Part shown: piece after piece, positions 17,441 through 26,911 of the stretch
How the letters are laid out: every line of letters starts with the position of its first letter
Numbering within the stretch: the stretch's first letter is position 1
Program-made: the position numbers and the translations under genes
Assembly: GCF_001941965.1 (NCBI RefSeq)
Contig: NZ_MKZO01000020.1
Coordinates: 47,162 to 111,161, forward strand
DNA: 64,000 nucleotides
Source of the DNA: Pseudomonas putida
GTDB taxonomy: Bacteria > Pseudomonadota > Gammaproteobacteria > Pseudomonadales > Pseudomonadaceae
Direction: 5' to 3'
Notes under the pieces: generated by a model
Told to the model about the DNA's origin: nothing
What the model saw: only the letters and a program-made list of their open reading frames with translations
The model's database searches: none

Positions 17441-17986
17441 TCAGGACTCGATCAAGGCGTAGTAACCGGCTTGCAGGTTCGAGCGGTCATTCGTGGCGGT
17501 GATTGTCGCGTTCGGGTTGTTGGTGGTCAGGGTAGCCGTGGTGACGCCGTTGATCACTGCGTAAATATGGACGGTGTTGCTGATATCCTGCAACTGGCTT
17601 TCCGTGGAGCTGTGAACCACTACGCTCTGAAGTGGTTTGCCATCCTTGCGGAGGACAAAGGTGACCGGGCTCAGGCATGTTTTCTGGAATACCAAGCGGT
17701 CCGGCACGCTAGAGGAGTGCGGCACAACATCGAACACGTAAGTACCTTGCACACGCTCCTGCCGTACCTGAGCCAGGAAATCTTGGCTGTCGGAAACTAA
17801 AAACGGAGCCGAGGTGTAGGTATTGCCCTCGATCAGCGTTGTTGCGATGACTTCGTACAGATTGTCAGTCGGGACGCTCAGGCTTGCGTTCGGGGTGGTG
17901 GCGGGCAGATGTGCAATGATTAGCTGGCCCTTGCGCACGAAGTATTCGGCATCGAAGTCGGTGATGTTGTGCAGTGTGATAGTCAT
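17441..17986 (-). CDS. Hypothetical protein, unrecognised
   Basis: 181 residues beginning MTITLHNITDFDAEYFVRKG, rich in Ser, Thr and Val with repeated beta-like stretches and no signal peptide or membrane helix. ATG 17986 is chosen because CGGAG lies 6 bases upstream; the open frame reaches back to 18058. Base composition is lower in GC than the ABC operon beside it, which suggests acquired DNA. No family is recognised. The beta-rich, Thr-rich sequence might be an immunoglobulin-like or fibre-like fold, but that is only an impression. Confidence 0.55.
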   Translation of the reverse strand: MTITLHNITDFDAEYFVRKGQLIIAHLPATTPNASLSVPTDNLYEVIATTLIEGNTYTSAPFLVSDSQDFLAQVRQERVQGTYVFDVVPHSSSVPDRLVFQKTCLSPVTFVLRKDGKPLQSVVVHSSTESQLQDISNTVHIYAVINGVTTATLTTNNPNATITATNDRSNLQAGYYALIES

Positions 17987-18213
17987 GAGAACTCCGTGTA
18001 AGGTGAGTTTAATGGTCGTGCTTGAACTGCTGGTGGTCGATCCTGACATGGTTTTCAAACCGGGTAATCAGGGATGAGAGCGCTGGTGACTGATTGTTTG
18101 AGTGCCAACCCTGTACTACCTGTCAGAAAGTCGAAATGAGTAAAAATGATCAGAAAAATGTGCTGTGAATTCCGAGGTACCATTTTGGGTTGCAGTATCT
18201 ACGGTTGGGGGTA

Positions 18214-18245
18214 AGGTCGGGCTCGGGATAACTTCGTCCCGACCT
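18214..18245 (+). promoter_or_regulatory. Hairpin next to the ribosome site of the following gene
   Basis: AGGTCGGG (18214-18221) pairs with CCCGACCT (18238-18245). It ends directly at the AGGAG ribosome site (18246-18250) of the gene starting at 18256. It could slow translation or end transcription coming from upstream. Confidence 0.35.
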
Positions 18246-18255
18246 AGGAGCTTTT

Positions 18256-18765
18256 ATGCAACTGAAGAAATGGTTTTCGGTGGTGCCAGTCGTGATCGGT
18301 GTCATGATCACGTTGGCACTTCTGCTCGTGCAAACTCGAGTGTTTGACGTCATCGCGTGGGATTACAACGTCTGCCACTTGGTGTTCGGTTTCACCTCCC
18401 CGTTCTTCCTGAGCTACCTGGGGATACCGGCGGGGAAGGTTGAAGTGCTTCCGCTGCGTGAGGTGATCACCCGTATTGCTGAAGTTCCGTTGATCAACTG
18501 GCCTCTGCAATCCCTGCTTGCCATCAGTCGTGGTGTGAAGCGTGACTTCATTGAGGGGCTGCCTTGGACTCCTTTGATGGGGGTTGCGCTGACACTTTGC
18601 CTTTCGATTGGCAACGAAATGATTGTTGACCCTGCAACGAACGGTATTCCGTTCACGTCTGCGTATAGCAATTTCGTTGCGGACGTCCTCGGTATGGTTC
18701 TGTTCCTTTGCGTGGCACAACCGTTCGTGCGTCGCGCCAAGCAAGCGGCATCTGCGCTGGTTTGA
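18256..18765 (+). CDS. Hypothetical membrane protein
   Basis: 169 residues with an N-terminal membrane helix (SVVPVVIGVMITLALLLV) and two or three further hydrophobic stretches (VCHLVFGFTSPFFLSYLG, PLMGVALTLCLSIG, VADVLGMVLFLCVAQP). The last is followed by a basic tail. AGGAG lies 5 bases before the ATG. Its GC content is lower than the backbone, and it ends 40 bp before IS debris, so it may belong to the accessory island. No family is recognised. Confidence 0.55.
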   Translation: MQLKKWFSVVPVVIGVMITLALLLVQTRVFDVIAWDYNVCHLVFGFTSPFFLSYLGIPAGKVEVLPLREVITRIAEVPLINWPLQSLLAISRGVKRDFIEGLPWTPLMGVALTLCLSIGNEMIVDPATNGIPFTSAYSNFVADVLGMVLFLCVAQPFVRRAKQAASALV

Positions 18766-18805
18766 TTGGAAGGCCGCCCAGGGATGATGGGCCGCATCCG
18801 TTCTA

Positions 18806-19096
18806 GGTTCTCTCTGAAACGGAGAGAAACCGAACTTCAGTGCCGCGAACGCTGAGATTTATGTAAGGTTTTCAGCCATCTATGGAAAGGAATCCTGTGA
18901 TGGATAAGCGCTACGAACTTTCGGATGAAGCATGGAATCTGGTCGCAGATCTGTTCACCTTAACCACACCAGAGGCAGGCCGCGGTCAAGTGATCGCCTG
19001 ATGCTCGATGGTGTGCTGTGGTTGCTGCGCTCCGGTGCTCCCTGGCGCGACATGCCCGAGTGCTTTGGGCCTTGGCGAACGGTTTATCACCGCTTC
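18806..19096 (+). mobile_element. Truncated IS5-family element (left end and transposase start)
   Basis: About 290 bp matching the left end and first third of the intact element at 19479, starting with GGTTCTCTCTGAAA. The transposase start (MDKRYELSDEAWNLVADLF) is followed by a one-base deletion relative to the intact copy near 18963. Similarity stops abruptly after CACCGCTTC at 19096, where the porin fragment begins. Differences along its length show it is not a recent duplicate of the neighbour. Confidence 0.85.
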
Positions 19097-19237
19097 GTGG
19101 CTTACGTGGTCTCGTCTGGCGCGCTGAAGAACCTGGGCCTGTCCTGGAAAAACGCCACCTGGCGTACCGACCTGCCGAACACCCGCTCGCAGGATGAAAA
19201 TCGTGTGACTCTCAGCTACTCGATTCCGATGTTGTAA
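19097..19237 (+). pseudogene. 3' remnant of an OprD-family porin gene
   Basis: The last 46 codons read AYVVSSGALKNLGLSWKNAT, then a short stretch and DENRVTLSYSIPML before the stop. This is the typical C-terminal beta-strand pair of OprD/OccD porins, which end in DENRLIVSYTLxLW-like sequences. It joins the truncated transposase in the same frame. The rest of the porin gene is absent from the window, so an IS insertion followed by a deletion most likely removed it. Confidence 0.75.
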
Positions 19238-19478
19238 GTTCAAGAGCGAGCGCTGTCTGGAACGACGCCGGGCGGCGCATTTATCTGGATCAGGTTTTCC
19301 GACGGGAGAGTCGGTCGATGGCAGGCCGTCCGGATGATGCGCTCATCACTCGACGAAGAATAATGCCAATCCTCTCTGGAAGTCTCCTTGCAGTTGGCGT
19401 GCATGTTCGCGCCCGTCGCGTATCGTTCTGATGGCTTGATCCAGCGATATGAAATGTTCTCCATCCTTTTGCTTACTA
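19238..19478. other. Stretch between the two IS copies, no gene called
   Basis: 240 bp with no convincing gene. A minus-strand frame here (EHFISLDQAIRTIRDGREHA, ending near 19346) looks coding-like, but its upstream end runs into the IS and no start with a ribosome site is seen. Joining the IS flanks does not restore a longer frame. Confidence 0.4.
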
Positions 19479-20426
19479 GGTTCTGTCTGAAATTGAGAGA
19501 AACCGAACTTCAGTGCCGCGAACGCTGAGATTTTTGTAAGGTTTTCAGCCATCTATGGAAAGGAATCCAGTGATGGCTAAGCGCTACGAACCTTCGGATG
19601 AAGCATGGAATCTGGTCGCAGATCTGTTCACCTCAACCCACACCAGAGGCAGGCCGCGATCAAGTGATCGCCTGATGCTCGATGGCGTGCTGTGGCTGCT
19701 ACGCTCCGGTGCTGCCTGGCGCGACATGCCCGAGTGCTTTGGGCCTTGGCGAACGGTTTATCACCGCTTCCGACTTTGGCGAAACCGGGGAACCTTCGAG
19801 CAGATGCTCAAGCGATTGCATCTGAAGCTCAATGATCAAGGGCTCATCGACCTACAGACCTGGATGATCGATTCAACTGCTGTTCGTGCCACTCGCGCCT
19901 CATCAGGTGCAGGTAAAAAAGGGGGCTTGATGAACCCGCAGATCACGCTTTAGGCCGAAGTCGGGGTGGTCTTACCACCAAGATTCATATGCTTTGCGAC
20001 GCCAACGGCGTGCCTTTGCGCTTCCTGCTTTCTGGCGGTCAAGCCAGCGATATCAGCTACGCAGAGCCATTGCTGGAAGATGTCTGTATCCCGACGAGCA
20101 AACGCGGCCGGCCTCGTAAGCGCTGCCGCTGGCTTCTGGCCGACAAGGGCTACGATGCTGATGCACTACGCCGCTACTGTGACCGGTATCGAATGCAGCC
20201 GGTCATTCCTCTGCGTGCGATGAAGCGCAAACCCAAGCCTGGATTGCCCCGCCTGTTTGATCGCCCCAAATACCGTCAACGGAATGTGATCGAGCGCATG
20301 TTCGGCTGGCTGAAAGAGAACCGCCGAGTCGTGACACGCTTCGACAAGCTCGCAAAAGGTTATGGCGCGATGGTCTCGCTGGCTTGTGTCATGCGGTGTC
20401 TGCGACATCTGTTTTCAGACAGAACC
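19479..20426 (+). mobile_element. Intact IS5-family insertion sequence (IS427-like, frameshifted transposase)
   Basis: 948 bp bounded by perfect 14-bp inverted repeats (GGTTCTGTCTGAAA at 19479-19492 and its complement at 20413-20426). It is flanked on both sides by TA, or CTAG if the outer bases are counted, which fits the TA-type target duplication of this group. It carries one transposase in two overlapping frames. The stop codon of the transposase (TAG, 20427-20429) is formed by flanking target DNA. It appears complete and may be active. Confidence 0.88.
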
Positions 20427-20429
20427 TAG
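19573..20429 (+). CDS. IS5-family transposase, made by -1 frameshift
   Basis: Frame A runs from 19573 (MAKRYEPSDEAWNLVADLF) to 19953. It carries the first catalytic Asp in TWMIDSTAVRA. Frame B continues one base back through GLDEPADHALGRSRGGLTTK to 20429, with the second Asp in LLADKGYDADA and the Glu in NVIERMFGWLKENRR. The switch point is the run A6G5 at 19915-19925, a slippery stretch as in other IS427-group elements. The joined protein of about 285 residues is the DDE transposase. Without the shift only a short frame-A protein is made. Confidence 0.85.
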
Positions 20430-20745
20430 AACGCTGCCAAGGAGGGTAAGGTTTTTACTGCAGCCCTACGATGCCCAAAAGGTCTGATGTGCTCGCAGAA
20501 GCACGCACTCACAGATCTGCCCTTCAAATCCTTAAGTGCTTGGTGGAGATCTGGAGCTGTGAGCTTTGGGTGTCGGTGCTTCGTACCTATCTCCGCCATC
20601 GATGCTTTCGTGGTATTTACCCACCGAATATGGCATATAGCCGCTATTGGATTTTGGCGCAGCGTCACTGTTGCATCGATTGGATTATTAGCGGTCATTC
20701 GCCTGCTCAGCGGGACACGGAAGGCCATTGCATGGGATCGGGTAG
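20430..20745. other. Gap before the NTPase gene
   Basis: 316 bp between the IS and the NTPase start. A plus-strand frame from 20487 is hydrophobic in part and overlaps the NTPase start, but it has no clear ribosome site. No convincing gene or promoter is seen; the IS may have displaced the native upstream region. Confidence 0.4.
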
Positions 20746-23700
20746 ATGCTGGGAGCTATCAAAAATCGCTTAGGGCTGGTGTGGGAAGCGGTTGTGGTTG
20801 GAGGGAAAGCTGCGTGGGAAGTGCTGTCTACCCGGCGCCAGGGGGACGACGTTGATCCTTTCTTTGAGCCCTTGACCCCCATCATTGTCACAGATGGCCG
20901 ATCGGCTCGTTATGAACGCGAGCTGCTACGTGCCCTGGAAAACCCCGATGTTCTGAACATCGCGCTCACAGGTAGCTATGGCGCCGGTAAGAGCAGCGTG
21001 CTGAAGACGTTCTTCAGCAATCATCCACAGTTCAACCACACCTATGTGTCTCTAGCGACCTTCAGTAAACCCACCTCGGGTTTGACACCTCAGCCGAGTG
21101 GTCAACCTTCCGAGCCTGACTCGGAACCTGAGGGCCCGGCTGCTAATGGGGGCGAGCACACACCAGGCGATGTCGACCTCGTCAATCGCATTGAAGAGAC
21201 CATCGTCCAGCAACTGCTCTACGCGGTGCCTGCAGCGAAAGTACCCAAGACTCGCCTGAAGCGGATTGCCCAGGCCTCAACCTTCAGCATCAGCATGCGC
21301 ACCCTCGGGCTTACTCTACTTGCCGTCTGCGCCTTGAGGCTCTATGTGCCCAAGCTCGCGATGATAAAAACCGTGTCACTGGAATGGTTGATCAAGGGCT
21401 TGATGGTTCTTCCCGAGTCTGCAGCACTGGCTGGCGTGGTCATTGGTGCTGTCTATCTCTTGTACTCGGGGTTGAGGTTCATGTCCCTGTTCACTATCGA
21501 TGGTCTGACTCTCAAGGGAGGCAAGCTTGAGGCGACTCACCATGGTTCGGTGCTTCATAAGAACGTCGACGAGATCATCTATTGCTTCGAGCGCAGTGAT
21601 ATCAATGTAGTGGTCATTGAAGACCTGGATCGCTTTGACATCCAGGACATCTTCTTCAGGCTGCGAGAGATCAACTTCATCATCCAGCGATCACCTCAGG
21701 TCAGGCGTTCTGTCCATTTCGTCTACGCCATCCGTGACGAGCTGTTCACGGTCACGGACAAGACGAAGTTCTTCGACCTCATCATCCCCATCATCCCTGT
21801 GATTAACTCCGAGAACTCCAGGGAAAAGCTGGTCGAGCTCATGAAGGCGCGCCAGGTAGCCGGCAAACCACTGGATGATGGCTTGAACCTCAAGCTCATT
21901 GAGACGGTTTGCTACTACATCGACGAAATGCGGCTGATCAAGAACATCGTTAACGAGTATGACGTCTACGCAAATGTACTGGCCAAGGACGGACTGGAGC
22001 TAGATCCCAACAAGCTTTTTGCCATGGTTGCTATTCGAAACCTACACCCTAATGCCTATGCTGACTTGGTCAAGCGAAGGGGCGCGATCTATGGGGTCAT
22101 CGAGGGCTATGCGGCGTGGGTAACAGACGAAGTCAAGCTGCTCGAAACGGCAGCTAAAACCCTCAAAGATCAGCGCGCGAGGCGCGAGGACGAGGTGGCT
22201 GACAACCTGCAACAACTGCGTACCTGTGTCTGGTACGAGCTTATCAAACTTGGGAATAAACCCTCTGCAAGCCAGGTTCGACTCGATACAGGTGCCACTT
22301 TTTCGCTAGTCGACTTTGTTTCTGACTCCGCTTTTTCCCAGGTTGAGGCGTCTAGGACGGCGGTAATGATGACACCATCTCCCTGGAGCGAAGGCGGGCA
22401 GGGGTTCCATACTAGAAAGGCGTTACAGCAGGCTCGATACGATGAGCGCCTGAAACGCTTCCAGACCTCGCTTGATGAGCTGGATGAGCAACTTGAAACG
22501 AACCGTAGCAAGGTGCAGCGTCTCAAAACAGCGGGTTTCCGACAGATCGTATCCATGGGGTACGGCAGTGAAGTGGCGAAGCGTCTGAAGGGGTTGGAGC
22601 TCATCGTCTTCCTGGTTCACCGCGGCTTCTTCGACACTGACTATGTCGATTACCTCGGCTATTTCTACGAAGGCTCACTTACTCAGTCGGACAAGAACCT
22701 CATAATGGGAATGGTTCGGGGTGAGGAGTACGACGTAACCACCCCAATACACAATCCGGAGCTCGTGGTCAGGAAGCTGGATCTGGAGTCGGTAGCTAGC
22801 GGGCGCGGTATCATGGTCGATCTCATCCATGAGCTACTGCACACGCACAAGGATGACGCGGCTGCCAGGAAGGACAAGCTCCGCTTAATCCTTCGAAGTG
22901 GTCGTGACTACACGGAGCGATTCGCCGAGGCCGTTGCGTCGATTATTCCTCGGTGGCAAGCCACGGCACTTATGAGAGCCATGTATGGCGCAGATCGCGA
23001 CCTCATCCTTTTGCTGCTGAACCATGATCGGTTTAAAACCCCCGTCTTGCGCCAGCAGTACCTCGTTGCTCTTCTGGACGTTCTGACACCCAAGGAGATG
23101 CAAACACTCGACGATAAGCCTCGCGTGCTGAGGAAGGCCATCAGTGAGCTTCGTGAGGCATCGGTTGTCGCCGCGAAACTTGCGAGCAACCAGAGCGGAT
23201 GGAAATGGGTCAGGGAGCTGCCGGCGAAATTCTCCAACCTTGATTCAAGTGCCGCAGCTGCAGATCTACGGCAACTGGTGGAGTGGGGGTGTTTGGCACT
23301 GAACCTCAAAATGCTGCATTTGCTCTGCCAGACACTGGATCCGGGTAATCAGAGCGATAGGGTAACGTACCAACGGCTCAGCAAACTGGAAATTACTGGC
23401 CTGGACAGCATGATCGAGGAGGATCCGGACGGTTTCGTGGCGCAGCTCGTAAGCCAAGAGAGGGCGCTCGAAGAGACACCGGAATCGCTCGTGGCCTTGT
23501 TCGGACTTTGCCAGAGCGAACCCTACACACTTGAGGTATTGCTCGAACAGACATCTTGCAGCGTGACTGACCTTGACGCGGTACCGACCTCGTTATGGTC
23601 GAAGATCCTGATGGCGGGACGTGTTCACCCTGTTGGTGATGCGGCTTGGACGTACTTCAATCGTGCGCTTGTAGCTGATAAAGAATCCGAAGACTTCGTC

Positions 23701-24522
23701 GATTTGGGTGAGTCGGCACTGGCTACATTCGTTGATTTCCTCAAGTACAACGCTCAAGACCTGGCTGAAGAATTATGGCAGGACGCGAGTCGCAACGAGG
23801 GTTTGCAGACTTTCCTCATTCGCGCGCCGCAAGTCGACAATGCAACCCTTCGCACGCTTTTCTCGAAGGTCGTGTTGAGCCCAGGCGTTGTCATGGACAC
23901 CGCGACGCCTCGCAACCGGTGGATCATGTTCGTCAATAGTGACATGGTCGAGTATCGGGCAGATATCAGGGCGTTCATTGCCGAACATGCGTTTACGTAT
24001 CTAGGCGCCTACCTCATCCGCCGGTGGAGCCTTGCCCGAGAACAGATGGATATGTCGGCATTACCGGTGTCGTTGGCCCTTGAGCTGAGCAACGCAGAAG
24101 TGTGCTCGCCAGCTGAAGAGATCGAGATATGGTCGGGCATTCCCGAGGATGCCTACGACACGTGCGAAGGTGCCGTTGAAGCATTGGCTAGAGCGTGTGT
24201 TCGCGCGACACGTGATGGATTGCGATTCCCGATGGCTTACCTCCCGACAATGCTGAAGCTGCTCCCGGCCGGGACGCTCTCTAGAGAACAAAGGATCAAC
24301 ATGCTGATCCATGCACTCTCGATGGGCTGCAGTTGGCTGGAGACGGTTGTCGTGTTGCCGCTTGCTGGCGAGGATTATCTGGCGTTACTCAAAAAGCGGC
24401 GCGTGAACTTCCCGGCTCATGATGTAGATCGCCGACTGATCGATGCCCTGGCTGCAAGAGGTTTTGTGGGGGCCGTTAAACCTGAAGCCAAGCGGATTGT
24501 GGTTTGGAGCAAACGAAACTGA
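20746..24522 (+). CDS. YobI/KAP-type membrane P-loop NTPase
   Basis: 1258 residues. FEPLTPIIVTDGR then LNIALTGSYGAGKSSVLKTF (Walker A at about 76-84) match the start of the YobI-family NTPases. Two hydrophobic helices (about 186-205 and 224-248) sit between Walker A and Walker B (NVVVIEDLDRFD, about 287-298), the layout of KAP NTPases with membrane helices inside the P-loop domain. A coiled-coil-like stretch (about 555-595) and a long helical C-terminal part of some 650 residues follow. A stop codon lies directly before the ATG and the ribosome site is weak. It is first in a three-gene set with an unknown protein and an SNF2 helicase. KAP NTPases are often linked to defence; that role is inferred here. 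Confidence 0.8.
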   Translation: MLGAIKNRLGLVWEAVVVGGKAAWEVLSTRRQGDDVDPFFEPLTPIIVTDGRSARYERELLRALENPDVLNIALTGSYGAGKSSVLKTFFSNHPQFNHTYVSLATFSKPTSGLTPQPSGQPSEPDSEPEGPAANGGEHTPGDVDLVNRIEETIVQQLLYAVPAAKVPKTRLKRIAQASTFSISMRTLGLTLLAVCALRLYVPKLAMIKTVSLEWLIKGLMVLPESAALAGVVIGAVYLLYSGLRFMSLFTIDGLTLKGGKLEATHHGSVLHKNVDEIIYCFERSDINVVVIEDLDRFDIQDIFFRLREINFIIQRSPQVRRSVHFVYAIRDELFTVTDKTKFFDLIIPIIPVINSENSREKLVELMKARQVAGKPLDDGLNLKLIETVCYYIDEMRLIKNIVNEYDVYANVLAKDGLELDPNKLFAMVAIRNLHPNAYADLVKRRGAIYGVIEGYAAWVTDEVKLLETAAKTLKDQRARREDEVADNLQQLRTCVWYELIKLGNKPSASQVRLDTGATFSLVDFVSDSAFSQVEASRTAVMMTPSPWSEGGQGFHTRKALQQARYDERLKRFQTSLDELDEQLETNRSKVQRLKTAGFRQIVSMGYGSEVAKRLKGLELIVFLVHRGFFDTDYVDYLGYFYEGSLTQSDKNLIMGMVRGEEYDVTTPIHNPELVVRKLDLESVASGRGIMVDLIHELLHTHKDDAAARKDKLRLILRSGRDYTERFAEAVASIIPRWQATALMRAMYGADRDLILLLLNHDRFKTPVLRQQYLVALLDVLTPKEMQTLDDKPRVLRKAISELREASVVAAKLASNQSGWKWVRELPAKFSNLDSSAAAADLRQLVEWGCLALNLKMLHLLCQTLDPGNQSDRVTYQRLSKLEITGLDSMIEEDPDGFVAQLVSQERALEETPESLVALFGLCQSEPYTLEVLLEQTSCSVTDLDAVPTSLWSKILMAGRVHPVGDAAWTYFNRALVADKESEDFVDLGESALATFVDFLKYNAQDLAEELWQDASRNEGLQTFLIRAPQVDNATLRTLFSKVVLSPGVVMDTATPRNRWIMFVNSDMVEYRADIRAFIAEHAFTYLGAYLIRRWSLAREQMDMSALPVSLALELSNAEVCSPAEEIEIWSGIPEDAYDTCEGAVEALARACVRATRDGLRFPMAYLPTMLKLLPAGTLSREQRINMLIHALSMGCSWLETVVVLPLAGEDYLALLKKRRVNFPAHDVDRRLIDALAARGFVGAVKPEAKRIVVWSKRN

Positions 24523-24709
24523 GACCTAGTTTTAGGTTGTCATCTCGTTCCTGGCACAAGACCCCGGCGCCCGGTCAACCAGGGCGGCATGCTGAATCCG
24601 CAGCCTGATCGCCCTGTGGGCACCCAGACAGCTCTGCTGGATCCTCGAAGGGCAGCTAAAGTGCGTAATAGCTCACAGTTTTGTGTTGCGGCAGAGTGAG
24701 AGTAGAGCA

Positions 24710-26911
24710 ATGGATTGCGATCAACTGTTGGACGACCTGCGGGATTACATGGCTTCGGAGCAAGGGACTGCGGAGGCCGCAATCCAGTTTCTGTTCGAGG
24801 GGCTAGCCAGAGATAGTGAGCTGGAGGCTCTTAGTTCGCACCTGCAGTTGTCCGAGCATGCGGCTTTGAAATCTGTGATCAGCAGAATCGCTACACGACA
24901 GGACGTACTCCACCAACTTCAGGAGCGGCTTCGTACGCTGCGTATGGGGCGACTTAGCAGCGGGGGATCAGCGGCACGGGTCAGGAACAAGGGCTCGCTT
25001 TTGAGAGAGCTCACCGGCCTAGTAGCAACCTCTGACCTTAAAGCTGCTGAGCGTTTGCTCTTGGATGCGCTGGAGGACGGCCAAGACCCTGACTATCTGA
25101 CACTGTTGGGGCGGGTCTACACACTCCAGCACCGCCCCTTAGAAGGGGCTAGAGCTATGCAATCAGCTGACGCTATTCGGCGTCAGCAAGGCGCGTTCGT
25201 CCTTGATCGCACCATGAGTCCAGACCATCACCATCCAAGCGCAGCCGATTTGGATTTCATCCAGGAGAATGCGCGTCAATTTGCCCCTCTGGAAGAAGAG
25301 ACCGTTGAGCTACGGCATTTTCAAACTGGCAACGCGAGTGTCCGGGTGGATCCGACCATTAGACGGAATGGTAGTGATGTGGGTTACGCCGGCAACGCGG
25401 TACAGCCGCACCGAACGACGGGCACAGAGGAACCCAAGCGCCGACTCAGCTTGAACCCAACGAGGGTTAAGACGCCTGATAGCGATGGCAGTACACAAAC
25501 TGACAACGCCAGCATCCGGGTCGATCCTGCCATTAGACCGAGTGGTCGCGATGTGGGGGGCGTCTGCAGCGGGGAGCAGCCATATCAAGGGGCTGGTGCG
25601 AAGGAACCCAAACATAGACTGAGCTTGAACCGAGCGAGGGTTAACACGCGCGATAGCGATAGCTGTACACAAGGTCACAGTGTCGACAGGCCAGATCCTA
25701 CCCCATGGTCGACTTCATCAGTCGATAGTACTGAAAAAGCACCCTTGGAACTTCCCACTGAGCCAGCTCCCGAGGCTGAAGCAGATGCCTCAACAGAACC
25801 ATTGAGCCGTTTCTTCACCGACGTGCCTGTGACTGGAGCATTGTCTGATTCCCGTGACCTTGATGCGTTCTGCCTAGACCAGATTGACGGGGGGGATGAC
25901 TCTGTTGGAATGGGGGCCGACCCGTACTCGGAAGATATCGACTTTGACCCAAACCTCGCAGCGGAATTGGCCGAGCTAGAACTGTATGGCACCACGAAAG
26001 GACGGGATGACAAATCCCAAAGAAACAGTGACTACGGGCAGGATTCTGAGGACGAGTTCGCTTTCTATGAATTCGACCCAGACACCGTGTTCGATAACGA
26101 CAAGTACCAGGTCGAGTCGGCAGGGGGCGAATTAGAGGATCGGATAACGCGTGAGGAGCGTGCGAAGCAAAAGGCCGTAGAGCTCGTGTACAAGTACGAT
26201 TGGCCGCACGGAACGCTTCCCCTGATTCAACAGATTTACGTCATGAGTGGGTGGGGCGCGACCCGGGTGGCATTGGAGCGAGCAATCGATGAAGGGCTGA
26301 CTCCTGAGGAGCTCGTGCTCGCTGCGCACATTAAGGTCATATGGGCTGACAACGATCTGTACTGGATCGCATTCGATAGTACCGGCAGCACACGCCTGTC
26401 CTACCACGCGTTGTCTTGGCGTACGGCGCTGATGATTGTCCGTTCATTTGAGTCGATACCACAGGTGGAAGAGATCGATGTACTCCTGGAGCAGCTTTTT
26501 GAGTACTGGTACGAAAACGTTACGCTGAGACGGGTATTCAAAGCCTTCGCAAGGTACCTGTGGTACCGGTTTGGTGATATCGATGGCGTCCTTCCCGCAC
26601 GTCAGTTGGGGGATTTTGACTCGCCCTATCAACGCCCCGAAGAAGAGTACAGCGATCTCGGTATTCCTAATGATCTGGGAATGGGAGGTCTCCGGAAGCT
26701 TCAGGCATATGGCGTACCGCAGATCAAAGATCCGCAAGAACCGAGCTGCTACTTCAGCGATCTCCCCCTTAAAGTGGAGGAAGGTGAAGACGTCGCGTCG
26801 CCTCAAAAACAAAGCGATCTGCCAGCTGAACTGGATGGCAGTGATGCTCGCTCCGATGTCCAGGCAGACACTCCTACCTCGGAGCTTGCAGAGCAGGAGA
26901 CTCGCGGATGA
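24710..26911 (+). CDS. Large unrecognised protein with tandem repeats, between NTPase and helicase
   Basis: 733 residues. The first 160 are helical, with one or two TPR-like units (LLRELTGLVATSDLKAAERL and the following stretch). Residues about 205-320 are two 58-residue repeats. About 320-480 is acidic and probably disordered, with runs of Asp and Glu. From about 480 a compact domain follows (KAVELVYKYDWPHGTLPLIQ, then YVMSGWGATRVAL and YWIAFDSTGSTRLSYHALSW). There is no catalytic motif I can name. ATG 24710 follows GAGAG. Its stop overlaps the start of a 40-codon frame that leads into the helicase gene. A scaffold or target-recognition role between NTPase and helicase is a guess. Confidence 0.7.
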   Translation: MDCDQLLDDLRDYMASEQGTAEAAIQFLFEGLARDSELEALSSHLQLSEHAALKSVISRIATRQDVLHQLQERLRTLRMGRLSSGGSAARVRNKGSLLRELTGLVATSDLKAAERLLLDALEDGQDPDYLTLLGRVYTLQHRPLEGARAMQSADAIRRQQGAFVLDRTMSPDHHHPSAADLDFIQENARQFAPLEEETVELRHFQTGNASVRVDPTIRRNGSDVGYAGNAVQPHRTTGTEEPKRRLSLNPTRVKTPDSDGSTQTDNASIRVDPAIRPSGRDVGGVCSGEQPYQGAGAKEPKHRLSLNRARVNTRDSDSCTQGHSVDRPDPTPWSTSSVDSTEKAPLELPTEPAPEAEADASTEPLSRFFTDVPVTGALSDSRDLDAFCLDQIDGGDDSVGMGADPYSEDIDFDPNLAAELAELELYGTTKGRDDKSQRNSDYGQDSEDEFAFYEFDPDTVFDNDKYQVESAGGELEDRITREERAKQKAVELVYKYDWPHGTLPLIQQIYVMSGWGATRVALERAIDEGLTPEELVLAAHIKVIWADNDLYWIAFDSTGSTRLSYHALSWRTALMIVRSFESIPQVEEIDVLLEQLFEYWYENVTLRRVFKAFARYLWYRFGDIDGVLPARQLGDFDSPYQRPEEEYSDLGIPNDLGMGGLRKLQAYGVPQIKDPQEPSCYFSDLPLKVEEGEDVASPQKQSDLPAELDGSDARSDVQADTPTSELAEQETRG
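25322..25669 (+). repeat. Two 174-bp tandem repeats inside the middle gene
   Basis: Copy 1 (25322-25495) and copy 2 (25496-25669) share long identical blocks, for example around ccgggt-gat and cccaa-c. They encode similar 58-residue units (NASVRVDPTIRRNGSDVG against NASIRVDPAIRPSGRDVG). A decayed third start follows at 25670. The period is a multiple of three, so the frame is kept. Confidence 0.8.

Noticed and set aside
19346..19478. Coding-like minus-strand frame next to the IS (DGEHFISLDQAIRTI)
   Set aside because: Considered as a gene split by the IS, but joining the two flanks gives stop codons in the needed frame and no start was found.
20487..20855. Hydrophobic open frame before and across the NTPase start
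   Set aside because: No ribosome site, odd composition for the second half, and it overlaps the well-supported NTPase gene in another frame.
24540..24709. Possible gene in the gap between NTPase and middle gene
   Set aside because: Only a minus-strand frame of mixed composition without a ribosome site; it overlaps the start of the middle gene.
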